DNA of 64,000 nucleotides from Monarcha castaneiventris obscurior (lineage: Eukaryota > Chordata > Aves > Passeriformes > Monarchidae), in assembly GCA_026261815.1 (NCBI GenBank), contig JAMPIT010000350.1:1178001-1242000 (forward strand), read 5' to 3'. The notes under the pieces were generated by a model. It was not told the DNA's origin and made no database searches. It saw only the letters and a program-made list of their open reading frames with translations. Positions 1-14,410 of the stretch are shown in pieces. The translations under genes were made by a program, and so were the position numbers. Every line of letters starts with the position of its first letter. Positions within the stretch are counted from its first letter, which is position 1.

Positions 1-3000
1 TCATTATTTAAGCACATGCTTAGTTTGAAACACAGGCCAGAAGCTCTGTGGGCCCTGAAAGGGTTTAACCAGATACTTACGGGTCACTTAAAACCCAGGC
101 TGGAATAAAGTTCTGACTCAGAACAAACATTTCAAAGAAGAGCCTTTGCTCCAAATGAAAGCTTAAGAGTCACCCTGCCTTGACCATGACAATCAGAAAG
201 ATAATGGGAGATTTCAAATTATTAGTCTTATAGACAAAAAGGTTTAGTTAAACCACAGGCTACAATATATACGGGCTGAAACGTGAGACAGGCATCATAA
301 AAAGAGAGCTTTGAAAAGCTTTCTCAGATATGTCCCCCACTAGACTCAAAACAATCTTCTCCCGGAGGCATTTCCAGAAGAAGGTTTTACCCATGGAAGA
401 GGGAGCTGGAGAGCAGAAGCACTGGCAGGCTGTGGACACCCAGCTCAGGGGGCCAGGCTAGAGAGTGCATGGGCACTGCCTCTGGAATTTTTGGATTCAA
501 GAGATGGAGGAAACAGAAGAAACTGCCTTGAGATGCAGCAGCAAGAAGAGCTTTGGAGGTGTAGTTTATACCAGCAACGGACATGTTGGCTCTGGTTTCA
601 ACAGTTTGATATCCCAATTGTATTGATACCAAATATTTCTATGGCTCATCTCTCTATTATTGGATGTCATACTTTAATCCCAGCCAGAAACTAAGCCTCA
701 GGCTGCCACTCACTCATCCCTGCTCCCCACAGTGGGAATAAGAACTGGAAAAAGGAGTAAAACTCATAGGTTGTGATAATAACATTTTAATAATTGAAAC
801 AACAACAGCAATGTCAGCAACAAAATAATAGTAACAATAACAATTATAATTAAAAGGAGAGAGAGAGAGAGGAATAAGACCCCAGAAAGACAAGTAATGC
901 ACAACACAATTACTTGTCACCCACTGGACAGTCCACAGCCTGGTCTCAAGCAGCAATTGGCCCCTCACTGGCAATTCACCTCCCTTTATATACAGAACAT
1001 GGTGTTCTGTGGTATGGAATATCCCTTTGGCCAGTTTGAGTCAGCTGTCCTGGACATGCTCCTTCCCAGTTTCTTGTGCACCTGCTCTCTGGCAAACTGA
1101 AATGTCCTTGATTTAGAGTAAGCTCTACTTAGCAACAACTACAACATCAGTGTGTTATCAACATTATTCTCATACTAAATCCAAAACACAGCACTGTGCC
1201 AGCTACTTAGAAGAAAATTAACTCTATCCCAGCTGAAATCAGGATGCTAGGCCATGCATTTAGTTTTAAAATAATACAAGGATTCATCTGGATTTCCTTT
1301 TTAGAAATATGATGCATTTTCCCCATTGCGTTGTATTTCTAAATATTCTTCTTCCACCATTATCATTAAAGAGTAACTGTATGTATCAAGTCTTTCAACA
1401 ATGTAATTGTGTGCAACCCACTCTCTGGTTAAACCAACTTTGGTTTACTGTATGCTGATCTCACACAGGCTCTTGTACTGCCGTGCACCTGTAGTGCATC
1501 TCTTCACTTCCTAATTATATGTTAGTCATAGCAAATTAATACCCTTCTGTATGGTTCATCCTCTTTGTCTTTCCAGGAAGAAACTGTCTGGTGGGAGAAG
1601 TCTCTTTCAGCCATGATGCTCTGCTCAAATTTTTGTTTGACTGCTTGGCTTTTAATTTTCTAAGGTGAATGTTATTTTGGGTGGGATTCATGTAACCTAA
1701 TTTCAGACTTACAACATAGTTATATTCATGGGAGATAGTAAGCCAAGGTTCCTGTACTGGGCTGTGAAAAAAAGGATGCATTTCAGGGACACAAGTCGTC
1801 CTACATGTGTAGAGTACCTATACACAAATTTTAACTTAAGATTTCTTTGACCACTCTCTCTATTGACTAGAAGTGTGACCAGTTCAGTAGCAGACACAGA
1901 TATCTGTACTGAGCCCATCCTTTGCTATCTATGAAGAAGACAAGGTCAGGAAACATACCCAATGCAGGAACAAGTGTGCAATTTGCCATAGTCCCTAACA
2001 CCAAAGATGATCCTTTTGACAGCATCCAGTAGGTTCCTGAGAGGCCTGCTTTTCTCTCCTGCCTAAAAAAGGTTTTGTGCTATCAATGTTTCTCTCATTA
2101 TGCCACAGGAATGAAGTTTTGATTCCAATCTTTACCCTTCACCAGCTGATTCTTGGATGAGTTGGCCTAAGTCCACCGAGCCTCTTGAAGGTACAGCCAA
2201 GACCCTCAGCTTAACTTGCTGTTCTCTAAAAATTATATGTACAGTGCAGGAAAGGGATCCATCTGCTCCCAGAGGCTCATGTTGGGGAAGAAGGATGCTC
2301 CTGCTTTGCAAGGTTTCCTGTGGGCTGGTGGATTTGTAAGAACAAGGATCAGTGAACATCTATTTGTAGCTCACATTCCTCACTTGTTAGTTTAGGTTTT
2401 GATTTTGTGTAATTGCTAGTTTTCTTTATTAGTAGCTATCTCAGTATTCCCTACAGAGAATTAGTGCATTCACTGGTTATTGTGCTGTCTCTAATGTGTG
2501 CTTTTTTGGTATTGCCTGAGTTGGCAGAAATATTCTGTAAAGATGGCGAGTCCAAAATCTTCTCTTTTTTTCTCTGCTGCACTGTTTGTGGGGGATTGCC
2601 ACTCTATCAGCTTGTTGCCAACATCAAGAAATTCCTCCAACATGCATGAGATGCTCTGAATGTCCAATCTATTTAAGTGGGAAAAAATAGAGGGAGGCGG
2701 GATAAGAGGAAGAATGATAACAAAATTTGACAGTATTTAATGGCCCATGGTAGCTGCAGTTAACTGTGGGTATAAGAACTTTCTATTCTGTCTCCTGGAG
2801 CAGGACTCAAACAGGGGTAAATACAGCATTTTAAATAACTGACATTTAACAATCTCCAGGAAATATTTGTTTGTTTCTAAAATAAGTAACACATTAGGTG
2901 ACACATGCACTTTTGGAAAATACTTCTGACATGAAAAGTACAGAGCAGCAATTTAAGAGGCTTGAATTAAGGCTTTCAGAGCTGGTATAATTTTCTGACC

Positions 3001-6000
3001 TCTTCTTCTGGGCAAAAGGGAAGAAAAGATGGATTTGTTGATATTCAGTAACCAAAAGTACTACCCAGAGTACCATGTCTGAAGGTTATTCAGCACCCAA
3101 TGTAAGCTGCACCCAGAAGAAAAGGTGACCAGTTACCTTCATGGCATTCAAAAAATTTGAGAAATAGCCTCAAATTTCTCCTTGCCCTACAGAGGGTCAT
3201 ATTCTTTGTCAGCTTTAGGTTGTGCTGGCAACACTGCAAACTACTTGGTGATCCAGCCTTGCCTCAGCTGGAAATGAGAACAGGATTCTTTCCTCTAGAG
3301 GATACCAACTACATGTACCAACCATACTCTATGGCCAGAACAAAAGAAAGTATGGCATTTCCAGTGGTGCTTGGGCACTGCTGCAAGTCACAAGTGGAAA
3401 AGCCAATGGAAATGAAAATTAAAAAACAGAACCAAAAACAATGCACAAACTTACAGAAGCTTTTTCAAACCTCAGGAAAGGACTTGATTAAAGTGAATCT
3501 ATTGTTTCATTAACTTTTTACTCTTGCCTCTTCTCTGTTCTCTAATTGTTATATCTTTGCATTGAATGGACCCATGGCTGTGTCTGGAAAGTTCTTTTCC
3601 TGAAGTTTCTTGCCAAACCAATATTCTCTGCTAAGGCTGACAGGCTTTATGGAAAAGTGACCGTGTTAACTTATGGGAGAAAAGGAGGTTTCTAAGATTA
3701 GAGGAAAAGAGAGAGAGCAGACAGAAATGTGATGGGGTTTTGATCCAAAAATGCATTTTTCCATTCAAATACATTCTGACAAAGTGCTTGGAAGGTTTTG
3801 TTTTCATTCCAGTATAGGAAAAATATCAATTCTGCAATGTTCAAAGTTATCATGAAGTGGAACTGCTGTTCTCCAGCCAGCTCTAAATGCATCATTAATG
3901 GACTTAGTTTTGATCTCATTGCACAGGTGCAAAGTTGGCAAGACTCCCCTGTCATTAGCAAGTTACCCCAGGCTAACACCTGGCTAAAATGAGATTAAGG
4001 CCCACTGCCCTTAGATTTTCTCCAATGCATGGCACATGTTAGAGCACACAGGGCCTCCCTCTTGTTTGCAAAGCAGAAACCAAATATGTACTATGTACAA
4101 CACCTCTTAACTTGTACCTAAACTTTAGGTGTGGAAGTAACCTGTTCCCTGAAAGAAAGTGCCAGATTTCCCTTATAGTCAGAGGAGAGAAATATGTGTT
4201 TGTGAATGCTTCCAGAGGGCAAATGTGTCTGCCTCTGCTTGGAAATTTTGCAGGCTTTCATACTCTTTCCATTGACCCATGAGAGAATTCAGACAGTAAA
4301 CTTCAGGATAACTCAAGGCATCAGCTTCACTGAGTGCCTAAAATTTATTCAGAATCAGTTCTTGCTTTCAGTGACGTGACAACATCTACCATGAATCTGA
4401 GGGGAGCAGTACCTTTGCATAATACATCCATTATTAATACTGCCATTAAAAGTACCACTGAAGTAAACAGCGTAAAAGCAGTGTAAATTGATCCAAAGCC
4501 TGCTTAACTGCAAAAGTTTGTTTAAGCACTGGACCTGTTTCAAAGCTTCTGTAACTCATGATATCATGCCAATGTCCATACCTCTGCCTAGGGTGGATTT
4601 ATGTCATTAGTTAGAGGATGTTGTGTTTACCATAATGCTCAAAAGTGTGCATAAGCTTGCAAAAGTGTGTCCTTGATACTGGTGGATGAATGATTTTATC
4701 TTCCATATAATGAATTAAAAAAAGAAAATCCTAATAGCCAGAGGAGCAGCAATTCCATGTTCTTTGGGTTTTTCTTGATCCAATAAAGCTCCAGTCTCAG
4801 AAGGACCAGTAGACTAAATAATCAATAGCCATCTCCTAACGTATATTTTTTCTTGACAATCATAAATAGTTCAGGATTATTTACACAGTGGAGGAAAAAA
4901 AACTGCTAGAAAGGGGATGTTTTCATGATAAGAAACATGAAAAATCCTTTTATTTCATGTTTACCTGTAATCCTAGTTCACGTGGTGCACAGTATCTGCA
5001 TATTTGTTTCTGTCTCCCAGGAGCCTGGTCTGTTGAGTAATGACCACAAGTCCATCATCTGGTTGGCCTGACAGGTGATGCCTGTAAGAGATCTCCTCTG
5101 TCAGTCAATAATGGCCATTTCTCCATTACTCTTTGACCAACATACATTATAAAAATTTTCCTCTTTTCCCTATATCCAACCTCTTCCAGCAGAACCATCT
5201 TAATCTATAAATAAAAATGCACAGACTCCGCATTTCATTTTCCAGATGATTCCTTTTTTTCCTTATCATCTTGGTTTTGTCAGAATTGTATTTAACCTGA
5301 TAAGAATACTTTAAAACAATTTTATAAAGTTAAGTGCAATCCACTGTCAGCCTGTGTCACATGAACCCCAACTGTGCGGCAAACCCAGCATGCTGAAGCA
5401 CACTGAATTATAAAGACAAGCCAGTAGCATTACCTAAATACTTGCTCCATGATACCATTTTCCTTGAATCCTACTGGAAAACCAAGCTATTATAAATTTT
5501 TGCAAATCATACTCAAAAGGGAATAAACTAAATCTCCATCAACCTTCCTTTCTGTGGTTTATGAGTACTGAGTGTTCATCTTTGCAACATTCACTGATTT
5601 ATTTTTGTAGATATATTTTTTAACATTTTTTGCTATACAATAACTTCTCCAGCTTCCCATCCTTAAATGCATAACAGCAGTCTGAAACTACAGCTTCAGT
5701 GCCCCTTTTACCCCTGATGCTGAGCTCACAGCAGCAACCTCAAGAACCTGTTCTCCTCTGTGGCAGGTTGCAGGTGTGCTTGCCAGGGCAGATGGTTGGG
5801 TCCTGCTCCCTGGAGCATCTGCACAGACTTTAAACTGTGCCATGGTTCCAAACCAGCCTTTCTGCCTCTCACAGGTTGTCTCTGCTCCCCGGTCTTCCAT
5901 ACTCCCTTTGTTTCCTTCCACATACCCACAATAGCTGCCACTTCTCTTCCTGAGGGTCTTCACTGCACAATCCCAGCAGCAGCAGACAGGTGGATTCCTG

Positions 6001-6118
6001 GCCCAGGAATTTTGCCTCGTGCTCTCTGCTTTTGATATTCTTGCTGCTACTGAAAACAGGAGCATGTAAATACGTGAAGTCACACAGCCGCCAAGGGTGT
6101 GTAGAAAGTAATTTTGCT
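1..6118. other. non-coding stretch, no gene recognised
   Basis: No open frame here looks like a real protein. The longest, about 131 codons on the minus strand at 5688-6083, has no recognisable domain and lies in a locally GC-richer patch where stops are rarer. I saw no known repeat apart from the low-complexity patch near 800-872. A segment at 4980-5090 resembles an exon (pyrimidine tract plus AG on one side, GT on the other), but all three frames contain stops. Introns or exons of an unseen gene cannot be excluded from sequence alone. Confidence 0.6.
797..872. repeat. low-complexity AAC/AAT-rich tract followed by (GA)n
   Basis: The stretch is nearly all A, C and T in AAC/AAT-like units (with several AACAAC and AATAAC runs), then switches to a perfect (GA)n of about 16 bases at 857-872. 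It is a simple-sequence tract with no coding value. Confidence 0.8.
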
Positions 6119-6995
6119 ACTTGATATTCTACTGGGAAGGAATTTCAAGTGTGGTCCAACCAGGTTCTGTAATGTTTAGTCTATCTGATATTTTTGTTAA
6201 TGATTTGGATAATGGAAAAGAGAGAAAATGTGTAGAATTTGCAGACGATGTCAAGCTGGAGGGAGCTGAAAGCTTTTAAGAGGCTAGGATTAAAATTGAA
6301 ACTGACCTTGATAAATTGGAGGCATTGTCTAAAATTAACCAAATGAAATTTGGTGAAGAGAAATGTATTGCCCTATACTTAAGAAGGAGAAGTAAAATGC
6401 CAGTAAAACTAGGAGTAAAGGAGCAGGCAACAACACCAAGAGGAAGGTCACAGGGCAGGACAAATTAAATATGCATTTATAAACTGATGCTGATAAAAAA
6501 AAGGGGGATAATTTAATTCTGTGTGATATTGGAAGAAATGTTGTATATGATGCAAGAGCAGTACTTATTCAACATTACTCTATGTTACTGCTACTGTGTC
6601 CATTTTGGGACAGTGCACAGCAAAAAAGCCCATGTAGATATATTGGAAAGCAGCCAAATGGGGAGCAATGAGAATGATAAGAGGTTTAGAAAACTGAAAC
6701 TGTGAGAAAAGGTTGAAGGAATGGGGTTTGTTTAGTCTAGAAACGAGAAGACTGAGCAGGGACATGATAACAGTCTTACAATACATAAAAGGGTATTCTG
6801 AAGAGGACAGTGATCAGTTGTTCTTTATGTCCACTCACTGCTGTACAAGAAGAATTTAGCTTATTTTACAGCCAGGACGATTTTAGCTAGATATTAGGAA
6901 AACCTCCCTAACAAGAGTTAAGTACTAGGACAATCTACTTTCAGAGGCTGCAGAATAGCAGCAGAGGTTTTTAACCAAAGGTTAGGCAAACATCT
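6119..6995 (+). mobile_element. old CR1 LINE fragment, 3' half of ORF2
   Basis: This is the remnant of a CR1 non-LTR retrotransposon. It begins where the family encodes the reverse-transcriptase motif B/C region: the stretch near 6190-6250 matches the part coding for 'F..DLD.G' followed by the active-site 'FADD'. A motif at 6239-6250 still reads as the FADDV-like core (TTTGCAGACGATGTC). It then runs through the thumb and C-terminal region to about 6995. Many stops and frameshifts break the frame, and the octamer tail is not clear at the 3' end, so this is an ancient copy. The nearest match I recall is the old sauropsid CR1 group rather than young avian subfamilies. Both ends are uncertain by about 50 bases. 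Confidence 0.75.
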
Positions 6996-9900
6996 GTGAC
7001 CTTGTGATTTGCAGGGGCTCCCAAACGAGCCAAATTTGAAGAGAGCTTCTCAGGGATAGCACAAGGCACACCCCTGGCAGTAGTGCCTGTGTCCTGACAA
7101 AGCCCTGGCCTCTGGTGCTAAGCAGGCAAATGCCAGCAATTGTCAGTGAAATCATTCAACTTTTTTCATGCAAACTGTTTTCACACGAACTTTTTTTCCC
7201 TAGACCTGTTCTAGGAAGCAGAGAAACACTTCAAGACAAAACTTTAATCAGAAAAAGGTTCCCTCCATCCCGGGCAAACACCTGAGTAATTACAGTCTGT
7301 ATAGTTAATCTGGCAAATTATATGCAACAAAAAACAGGATCTTAAAATACAGAAGGTTAGGAAACCTTAATTACAGGTGGTGTTACCAAGCTCCACACGT
7401 AATTTTTATCACAGTATCAACCCAAAGATCTAGCCAAGGTCATCATCCTGAGAACCCGGTGAACGACTGAGATGAAGGATATTAAAATACTTATATGTGC
7501 TAATAACAGTCAATAAACTCACAATGATTTTTTGTCTTTAGAAGCTTGGTAGACTACTCTGTCTCTTGACATGATCAGTCCTTTATTCTGGAAATGGGAC
7601 TAGTTCATAAGCTTGGTTAGAAAATCATGGTTTTTAATTATTTTTCTGAAGTGCTTCTCTTTGCCTCTTGATCCTGCTAGATCAAGATGAAATTTTAAAG
7701 ATGCTCTTTATAAATTTAGGAGCTAGAAACATTCCTTTGAAATAAAAAAAAAAAAAGGGGGGAGGGAAGAAAGCTGAGACCTTCACTGAAGCACCTGCCT
7801 TGAAGAGTTAAGACTTCAAGCAAAATACTGTGAGACTCATAATAATAGTGTGAGAATTGGCAATCCTTCATTAGGGTATAATTTCTCTTTCTTCTAAACC
7901 CCCATTTTACTAGCAAAGTGGTCACACTGCAAAGAAGACTAGACCCCTAATATTAGGAACAGTCCACATGTAGGGTTGCAGCTGAAGTTCCATTCCCAAG
8001 CTAAAGAATGGTTACAGTCATTGAAAAAATTACATAGAATCTTTCTTAAGATATTGGGGGCTTTAATTAGAGGAAGTGTACACTGTACGCTAGAGAAAGG
8101 AAAAATGTGTAATTGTTTTACACAGTAAATTTAAAAGGGTGAAATTAGACAGGGGAGTAAAGAAAGATGTTGATTAAAGAGTAGAAAGAGCCTGAATACA
8201 TGGGGCATGCTTCATTTTGTATGTTTGAACTCCAGCCGTGAAAAGCCAGTTAGTGTTGAAGGCTTGTTAGAGCTTGTCCCACAGCAAGGCAGCAAACACG
8301 AGTAAGTGGATTTCTGTGTGGAGCCACTGGCCAGGATGCAGCAGGGGCACACCTGAGCAGGGAACTGAACCCTTCCAGAACAGAGCTGGGCATGGCAGCA
8401 AGGTCTCTGCAAGGGGCTAAAGCCTGTCACTGACTTCTGCAGGCTTTTGCTCAGGCCCTAGCAAGGTTGCTTGCTTAAGTTGGGTTACTTTGCAAAAGTG
8501 TTGTCAGACAAAGAATGGACTTTGCTTTTTGTGTATATTTTGCTCAACAAACAGGAACAGCATGCCAGGCAGCATACAATGTATATCACCACAAGCGACT
8601 TCTGTTCCAACACCATGCCAGGATTTTGATCTAAGCATTGCAGAAGTGGTTGCTCTGCCAAGCCATTCCTTTCCTCTCAATATTCCTTTGTGAGCAAGTC
8701 ATGTTCTAAAAGAAAAACTGAAATGAAATTTAATTTGTTTTCTTGCCATGTTTGCAGAATATCCCTTGAAGAATAAGAGCTTTTGTTTTTATCTAAAGTT
8801 ATGCTTAGCCTGCTTAGAGCTACAATCTGTCATCAAAACTCACACCCACAAGTCGCTCTGTAGTTTCAAAGTAGGATGAGCTCAAGGAAATCAAGCCTCC
8901 ATCTGAAGGATACTTCTGCAGCCAAGAGTCTTGAAGGAGAAGGTAACTGCCCTGCCAGCACAACCCATCTCAGGGGAATCAAAGGGCATGAAATCAAGTC
9001 ATTTTGGAGCTTGATTCACCCTGGACTCCAAGGCTTTTTATGCAATCTGCTCCTAGAATTCAAGTACCTAACAAGGCAATGCAGAAAGTCCAGGCAAGTA
9101 TTTCATATTTTGATCTCAGTCTGAGTGAGGCTGTCAGCTCTCCAACTATAAGCAAAGGAATTCTCTTCATCTAGAAAGATTTGCCTTTACTACAGAATCA
9201 GGTTTGGGGTGGAGTGAAGCCTTTTAATTGCCAGTCCTTTTTGAAGGGGATCAAGCTCCTGGTATTTCTGTGGAAGCATTTCATGGAGGAAGTCCTGGCA
9301 GGAGATGGACATATAGGTGCTTTACAATAGGACACTTAGAGAATTTTGCAGTTGTCTGGTTTCCTATGTTGAATGGCAAAAAGTTCAGAAGTCCAAGCCA
9401 AGCCCTTTACCCACATCTGGACGGAAAAATCATAGGACTCGTAGGATGAGAAGGAGCTACATACTTCTTAAGAAAATGCCTAAATATCTAATTCCAGATG
9501 TGTAAATAAATCTTTGCTAGGATAGGAAGGTTTAAAATTAAAATAAGCTTTAAACAAACAATTTAGGGAACATGCTACTAGAGAACACGCTGTCTTTTCT
9601 GGACATTCTCAGATTTCCAAAGCCTCATATTACTTTTCTCTAAAAGTAAGTTTTCTCAGTGTTCTCAACATCTCAAAGGTTTAAATATTATGTATCTAAG
9701 TAGAGTGTTCCAAATAGGTAGAATAATATGATATCTTCTATCTCCACATGCTCTCCACAATTGCAAGCAACCCAATTGCTGTTAAAATTTTCAACATAGT
9801 GGCTATCTTCACTTGGTGAGTAGTTTTCATTTTTTTTTCATAAGCAAAGACCTGAAAGTTTGCATGATTTCATACCACTCCTCTGGAATTCTTTCTTGAT

Positions 9901-12207
9901 ACAACTCCCTAAGCATTTTGCAGCTATTAATCTTTTCTTATGTTAAATAGCAGCATGGGCAAGACTATATTGCAGAGGCAAACTATTTCCAAACTATCCC
10001 TGCAAGGTCAGTAAAATCTGCTGATGTCCACTGAGACCCTTTAGCACTTGCTCACTCAATGAGTCACTTTATTTATTAAATGTTGTGTCTTAGAAAATCA
10101 TCTTCAGTAATGCAGAAGATGCATAATGCACTTTGAAATCATGGGCACCTTTTGGGTTAAAGAAAACTTTCTGGATATGGTCATGAGCTATGGAAAAAGT
10201 GGAGTGTCTTTTTCATCCTCTTCTCTTTGAGCAAAATTTTTTTCCTTGTTTTCCAGCTCATAAGCACATATCTCTTACAAGATTCCAACAGAATATCTAT
10301 ATATAGTAAGGCAGTAGATTTATATTTGGGAAAAAAACATGCAAGGTGTCTTTGTTTGAGACCAGCTGGGAGGAACGTCCGAAATGAACATCCTGTGATA
10401 GAAGATAGGTTACAGCCATCCCTCCCCTACCAGGTTCAGAAAAAATTTTCCTCTGAGGAAAGTGAAAAACAGCAAAAGTGCACGCAGGCACAGGAAAAAG
10501 AATAATGTCAGATAATACATTTCGCTGTGGAGCGAACCTGGTAAAATTCAAAGTACTTTGTGGTGTGGGTCTCTCCTCTCCAGAGCTGGAGTTCAGCGTG
10601 GGCCCCTTCGGACTGTGGTGTAGGGCCTCCTGGTGATGTTCTGGTGTTGCTGAACAGTCCAGGAGAGAAGAAGAAGCCAAAGTCCCAGGACTCCATGCTT
10701 TAGCTAACAAACAAGAAGCTAGCTAAAGAAAACAAGAGAATGCCACTCTCTTCCCTGCTGCAGAGAGCCAAGAGCTGAGGGAAAAAAAAAAAGAAGATGC
10801 TTTCCTCCACTCTGTAGCAATGAAAAACACAGGAGAGTGTGTGTATCCTTGAAGCCCAAACAGCTCGGCTCTTTTTTTTTTTCCTTTCTCTCGGACCCAA
10901 CTTAAAGACACAGGAAGGCACAGGATTCATGTCTGGCATAGGGCAGACAATAGGGAATACAGTATCATACAGTCACCCCAGGGCATAAGGGCAAGCAAAT
11001 GTCAGAAATTTGCATATATATATTCAGTATCCTCAGACGTATCAAATGCTTAACCTCCAGAAGCAAAAAATCAGAGCTTTGTCTTAAGTTCACAGATTTA
11101 TACAAATTGTTGTAGATTAATTGAACAGGGCTAAAGCCACCTCTTGACCGTGGAGGTTCTAGCTGCTGCCTTCAATCCTTGCATTTTTCAGACAGAATAT
11201 ATATTGTAAGGGTATATCCTGGATATATCCTGTAAGGGTCAACAGGGAACTCTGTTGTTAACTTGTGATAAGATCCTCTTCAGCCTATTTAAAACATAGA
11301 AAAAAAATTTGGAACGTGGAGAAACCTCCAAAGCATCAAGCGGAGAAATATCACCCTGAGCAGACACCATAGGAACAGGAACATTGTTGCCTCCTGTTGA
11401 TTCCTTCAGAAACCCACAGATGAGGAAGATCAGAGGATGAGGCTAGTGAGAGGAGGAGGTACACACTGAAGGAAAGGAAGATGTGTAGTACTCAACTCAG
11501 AAGAACAAGTAGCTTCAGAGCCCACTCTGACTGGTGACACATCCAGGCCATCTGGGTTGGCTTACATTTGAAATCATGGGCTTGCCATGTCCTGGAGCAG
11601 TCCAAGATCTCTAAAACACAGAGACTCTTACAATACCTTCCTTTTGCCAAGCATATAACAACTGCTGTGCAAGACTTGGTCCTGCAACATAAGGACATCT
11701 TGCTTTTCAGAGCAAGGAACTGCAATATGACACAAAATATAGCAGCTGAAAAAGTTTTGCTGATTAGATGTATAAAAAATTAGCAATGGAAGTAAAAAGA
11801 AGTTTCATTCTATTTCACAAGCTCTTGCCTTGAAAGCTCTCTCACTTGTTTTGAGAACACTACCTGCTACACAGGATCTGGCCTCACCCCATGTCTCTCT
11901 GAAATTAACCAGACTTACTTTCAGTAATTTTGCATACCCTCCCTCTAGTTTCTTCTAGTGTGAGACTAATACTTGAAATTATTTACTAATTAATGATGAG
12001 AATTAGCAACAATTGTGGTGAAAAAGACCTGATGCCGTATAACATACCTGAGTGAGGTGTTTCCTACCTCATCCCTACAGCAAGAACAACACATGTAGAA
12101 AGGATGTAGTAATGCAGTAGGCTTTTAAAATTCCCCTCCTCTCAGTATAACATACAGGGAAAGTATTATAGGATAATATTATATCAGAATACAATATCAT
12201 TTTATAA

Positions 12208-12247
12208 ATGTATATATTATATATATATATATTATATAATTATATAC
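12208..12247. repeat. (TA)n-rich microsatellite
   Basis: About 40 bases made only of A and T apart from the edges, with a core of perfect TA dinucleotides (12219-12231) interrupted by TTA units. It is a length-variable AT microsatellite. Confidence 0.85.
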
Positions 12248-13495
12248 AGACCTGCCAAAGCTATGAATATTCCCTCCTCCACCAAGCTTCCTGTTCCTGT
12301 TTCAAGACAAATTTCTCTAACTAGGAAAAATAAAGGCAACCAAAAAAACCTCAAAAAAATCCTGTTAGCATGCTACCATATTTCCCAGTGGCAGTACTTC
12401 ATTTCTGAGAAAGTATCAAGTCTTCCTTCTGCCTCCTCAAGGACTGGTTCTCCCTGCTCTCTCCTTGTATTCTGCATTAATGAACATGCCCTTCTGTTTG
12501 ACTCCCTCGTTACAACCTTTCAACTCATCCGTCTGTCACTTGGCAGCAGCTTCAGGAGGGCTCTTCCCAGGGACATTTCATGTTTATTCAAGTGTTGCTG
12601 TGCTGTGAGACTAAAGAAGCAGATCTGTTGCTTCCAGCTAAATCTGTTTATTTCCCAACCCACAGCACCACATATTCCCATAAAAAAAGGCAGGAAGGCA
12701 GATACTAAATTGAAAACCAGCCAGGGGACTGTTTTCCTTTCTCGTATTCCCTTTAGCTGCATATGGCCTTCTATTCAGGTAGTACACAGTAAATTCAAAC
12801 ATAGTTTGCAGAACCCATGTGAAAATAGCTTCTCTTTTTCTCCATTCATTTGCAATTCATTTGCTTTTACCACAAGACTTTGATGAGCTTAATGTATATC
12901 AAGATAGTACAAATGTATGGAGGGAGGCCAGCACTTGGGCCTGGTAGACCGCTGACCCCAGTCTGTAAAGAGCTGGACGTGGCCCTCACCAATAGACTAA
13001 GGTGGGGTGTAGATGGAGTAGGAGGAGCTGGATGTGCATAGTGTGGGTACCATGGGGTTATCTTGGGACAGAACAGCTCTCCCTCCCATGTTAAATGGGG
13101 GTGGTGGTTACTGCTGCAACCTGAGGGAGGGCACAGGCTTTTTCTTCCTCAGCCTGGTTTGTCCTATTTCCATTGTGCTCAAAATGAAGCCCAGGTTAGG
13201 AGCTGCATTTGAAGTAGGATATTACTTCCTGTTCTGACCAGAGAGGAGACAAAACAAGTCTGTAGATGGATTAAGAAATTGCTTTGGAGTGGTCCCATTT
13301 TCAGGAGGCTTTGCAAGAGAGCGTATCCAGCCCCACCACTGGCTGAGCATCAGCTGTGCTGTGCTGCCTTCAACTGCACTCTTGAGATACTTTCTGTTCT
13401 CCACAGGGTAGGAGCCTGTGCAGAAACACCTGCTGAAGAGTAGTTTATGTGTTGTGACATGCTGAAACAGCAGGTCTTGCACTCTCTGAGCCCAC

Positions 13496-13513
13496 AAAAA
13501 AAAAAAAAAAAAA
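13496..13513. repeat. A18 homopolymer, followed by CCAA-type repeats
   Basis: Eighteen consecutive A residues, followed by a short A/C-rich stretch with three CCAA units. No retroposed gene or polyadenylation signal is evident just upstream, so I treat it as a simple repeat rather than the tail of a processed pseudogene. Confidence 0.8.
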
Positions 13514-14374
13514 CCACAAAAAACCAACCAACCAAAAATTGTATGTGGAATTGGTAATGGCAACAAATACAGGAAATTAAGATAATGCCTGGCAATCAGA
13601 GCAACCTACAACAGCAAAAGTCTACACATATACAGTCCCAGGTTAACATGTACGATATGGATAAAAGACAACAGCAACAGAACTACCAGCATGAAAAATG
13701 GTGTAAACTACAATAAAAAATTTACTTTTATTAAAACCAAGCTTTAAAAAGGTGCACATGCTAAAAGGATGCCTGAAATCATTTCATTAGCTTTGAAAAA
13801 AAACCCTTAAGTTAAATAGGTGAAATTCAAAGCTTGCCATAGTGAGCTACTCTGCATTGTAGGAATACATGATTTAGAGATTTATGTAAATACATCAGAA
13901 AAGACAGACCAAAAGGAAAACTGCAAGAAGAGGGAATGGCCCTTGCTCCCTGCAGTGTACACCAAACAAGGCTACATGCTGATTGCAAAGAGGATTGTGA
14001 TCATCAGAGAATGGAAGTCTGAAGCAGTCACTGGGACAGAGAGCTTCATCCAGCAGCAAGGACCAGCATCATGCTAGGGCTGTCCTGCCAGCAGCCCAGC
14101 AGATGCAAAACAACTTTGAGAATTTGACAGAGATAAAGAATCTCTGGGCTTGAAGGACCAACAAGTAGCCTCAAAAACTACTCCAGAGCAGACCTAGGTC
14201 TTGACCAGTAAAGTCTGGGGATAAGCATATGAAGTTTGATACCTGGAAATGCAAATGCCAGCACTCAGCTGTTGAATGCTGGATTCATATAAAGGTTTCA
14301 AGATATTGGATTGGTAGAGAGAATGTCAGCCGGCTATAGATGCCTTATCATCAGCTCTAGCTCACAAAAGGGGC

Positions 14375-14410
14375 TTGATAAACGTTGTCTTTTTGATAAA
14401 CATTGTCTTT
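14375..14410. repeat. 18-bp tandem duplication, two copies
   Basis: The unit TTGATAAACGTTGTCTTT is followed directly by a copy with one G-to-A change (GTTGT becomes ATTGT). The difference is a CpG-to-CpA transition, which fits decay after duplication. No known element is involved. Confidence 0.8.

Noticed and set aside
4980..5090. Internal exon with AG/GT borders
   Set aside because: All three frames contain stops between the candidate splice sites.
12263..12883. Possible protein-coding gene of 206 codons
   Set aside because: No recognisable domain, no splice or promoter context, and a composition like translated random AT-rich sequence next to a TA microsatellite. Kept only as a low-interest finding.
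13496..13513. Poly-A tail of a processed pseudogene
   Set aside because: No gene-like sequence or polyadenylation signal precedes it, and no target duplication is visible.
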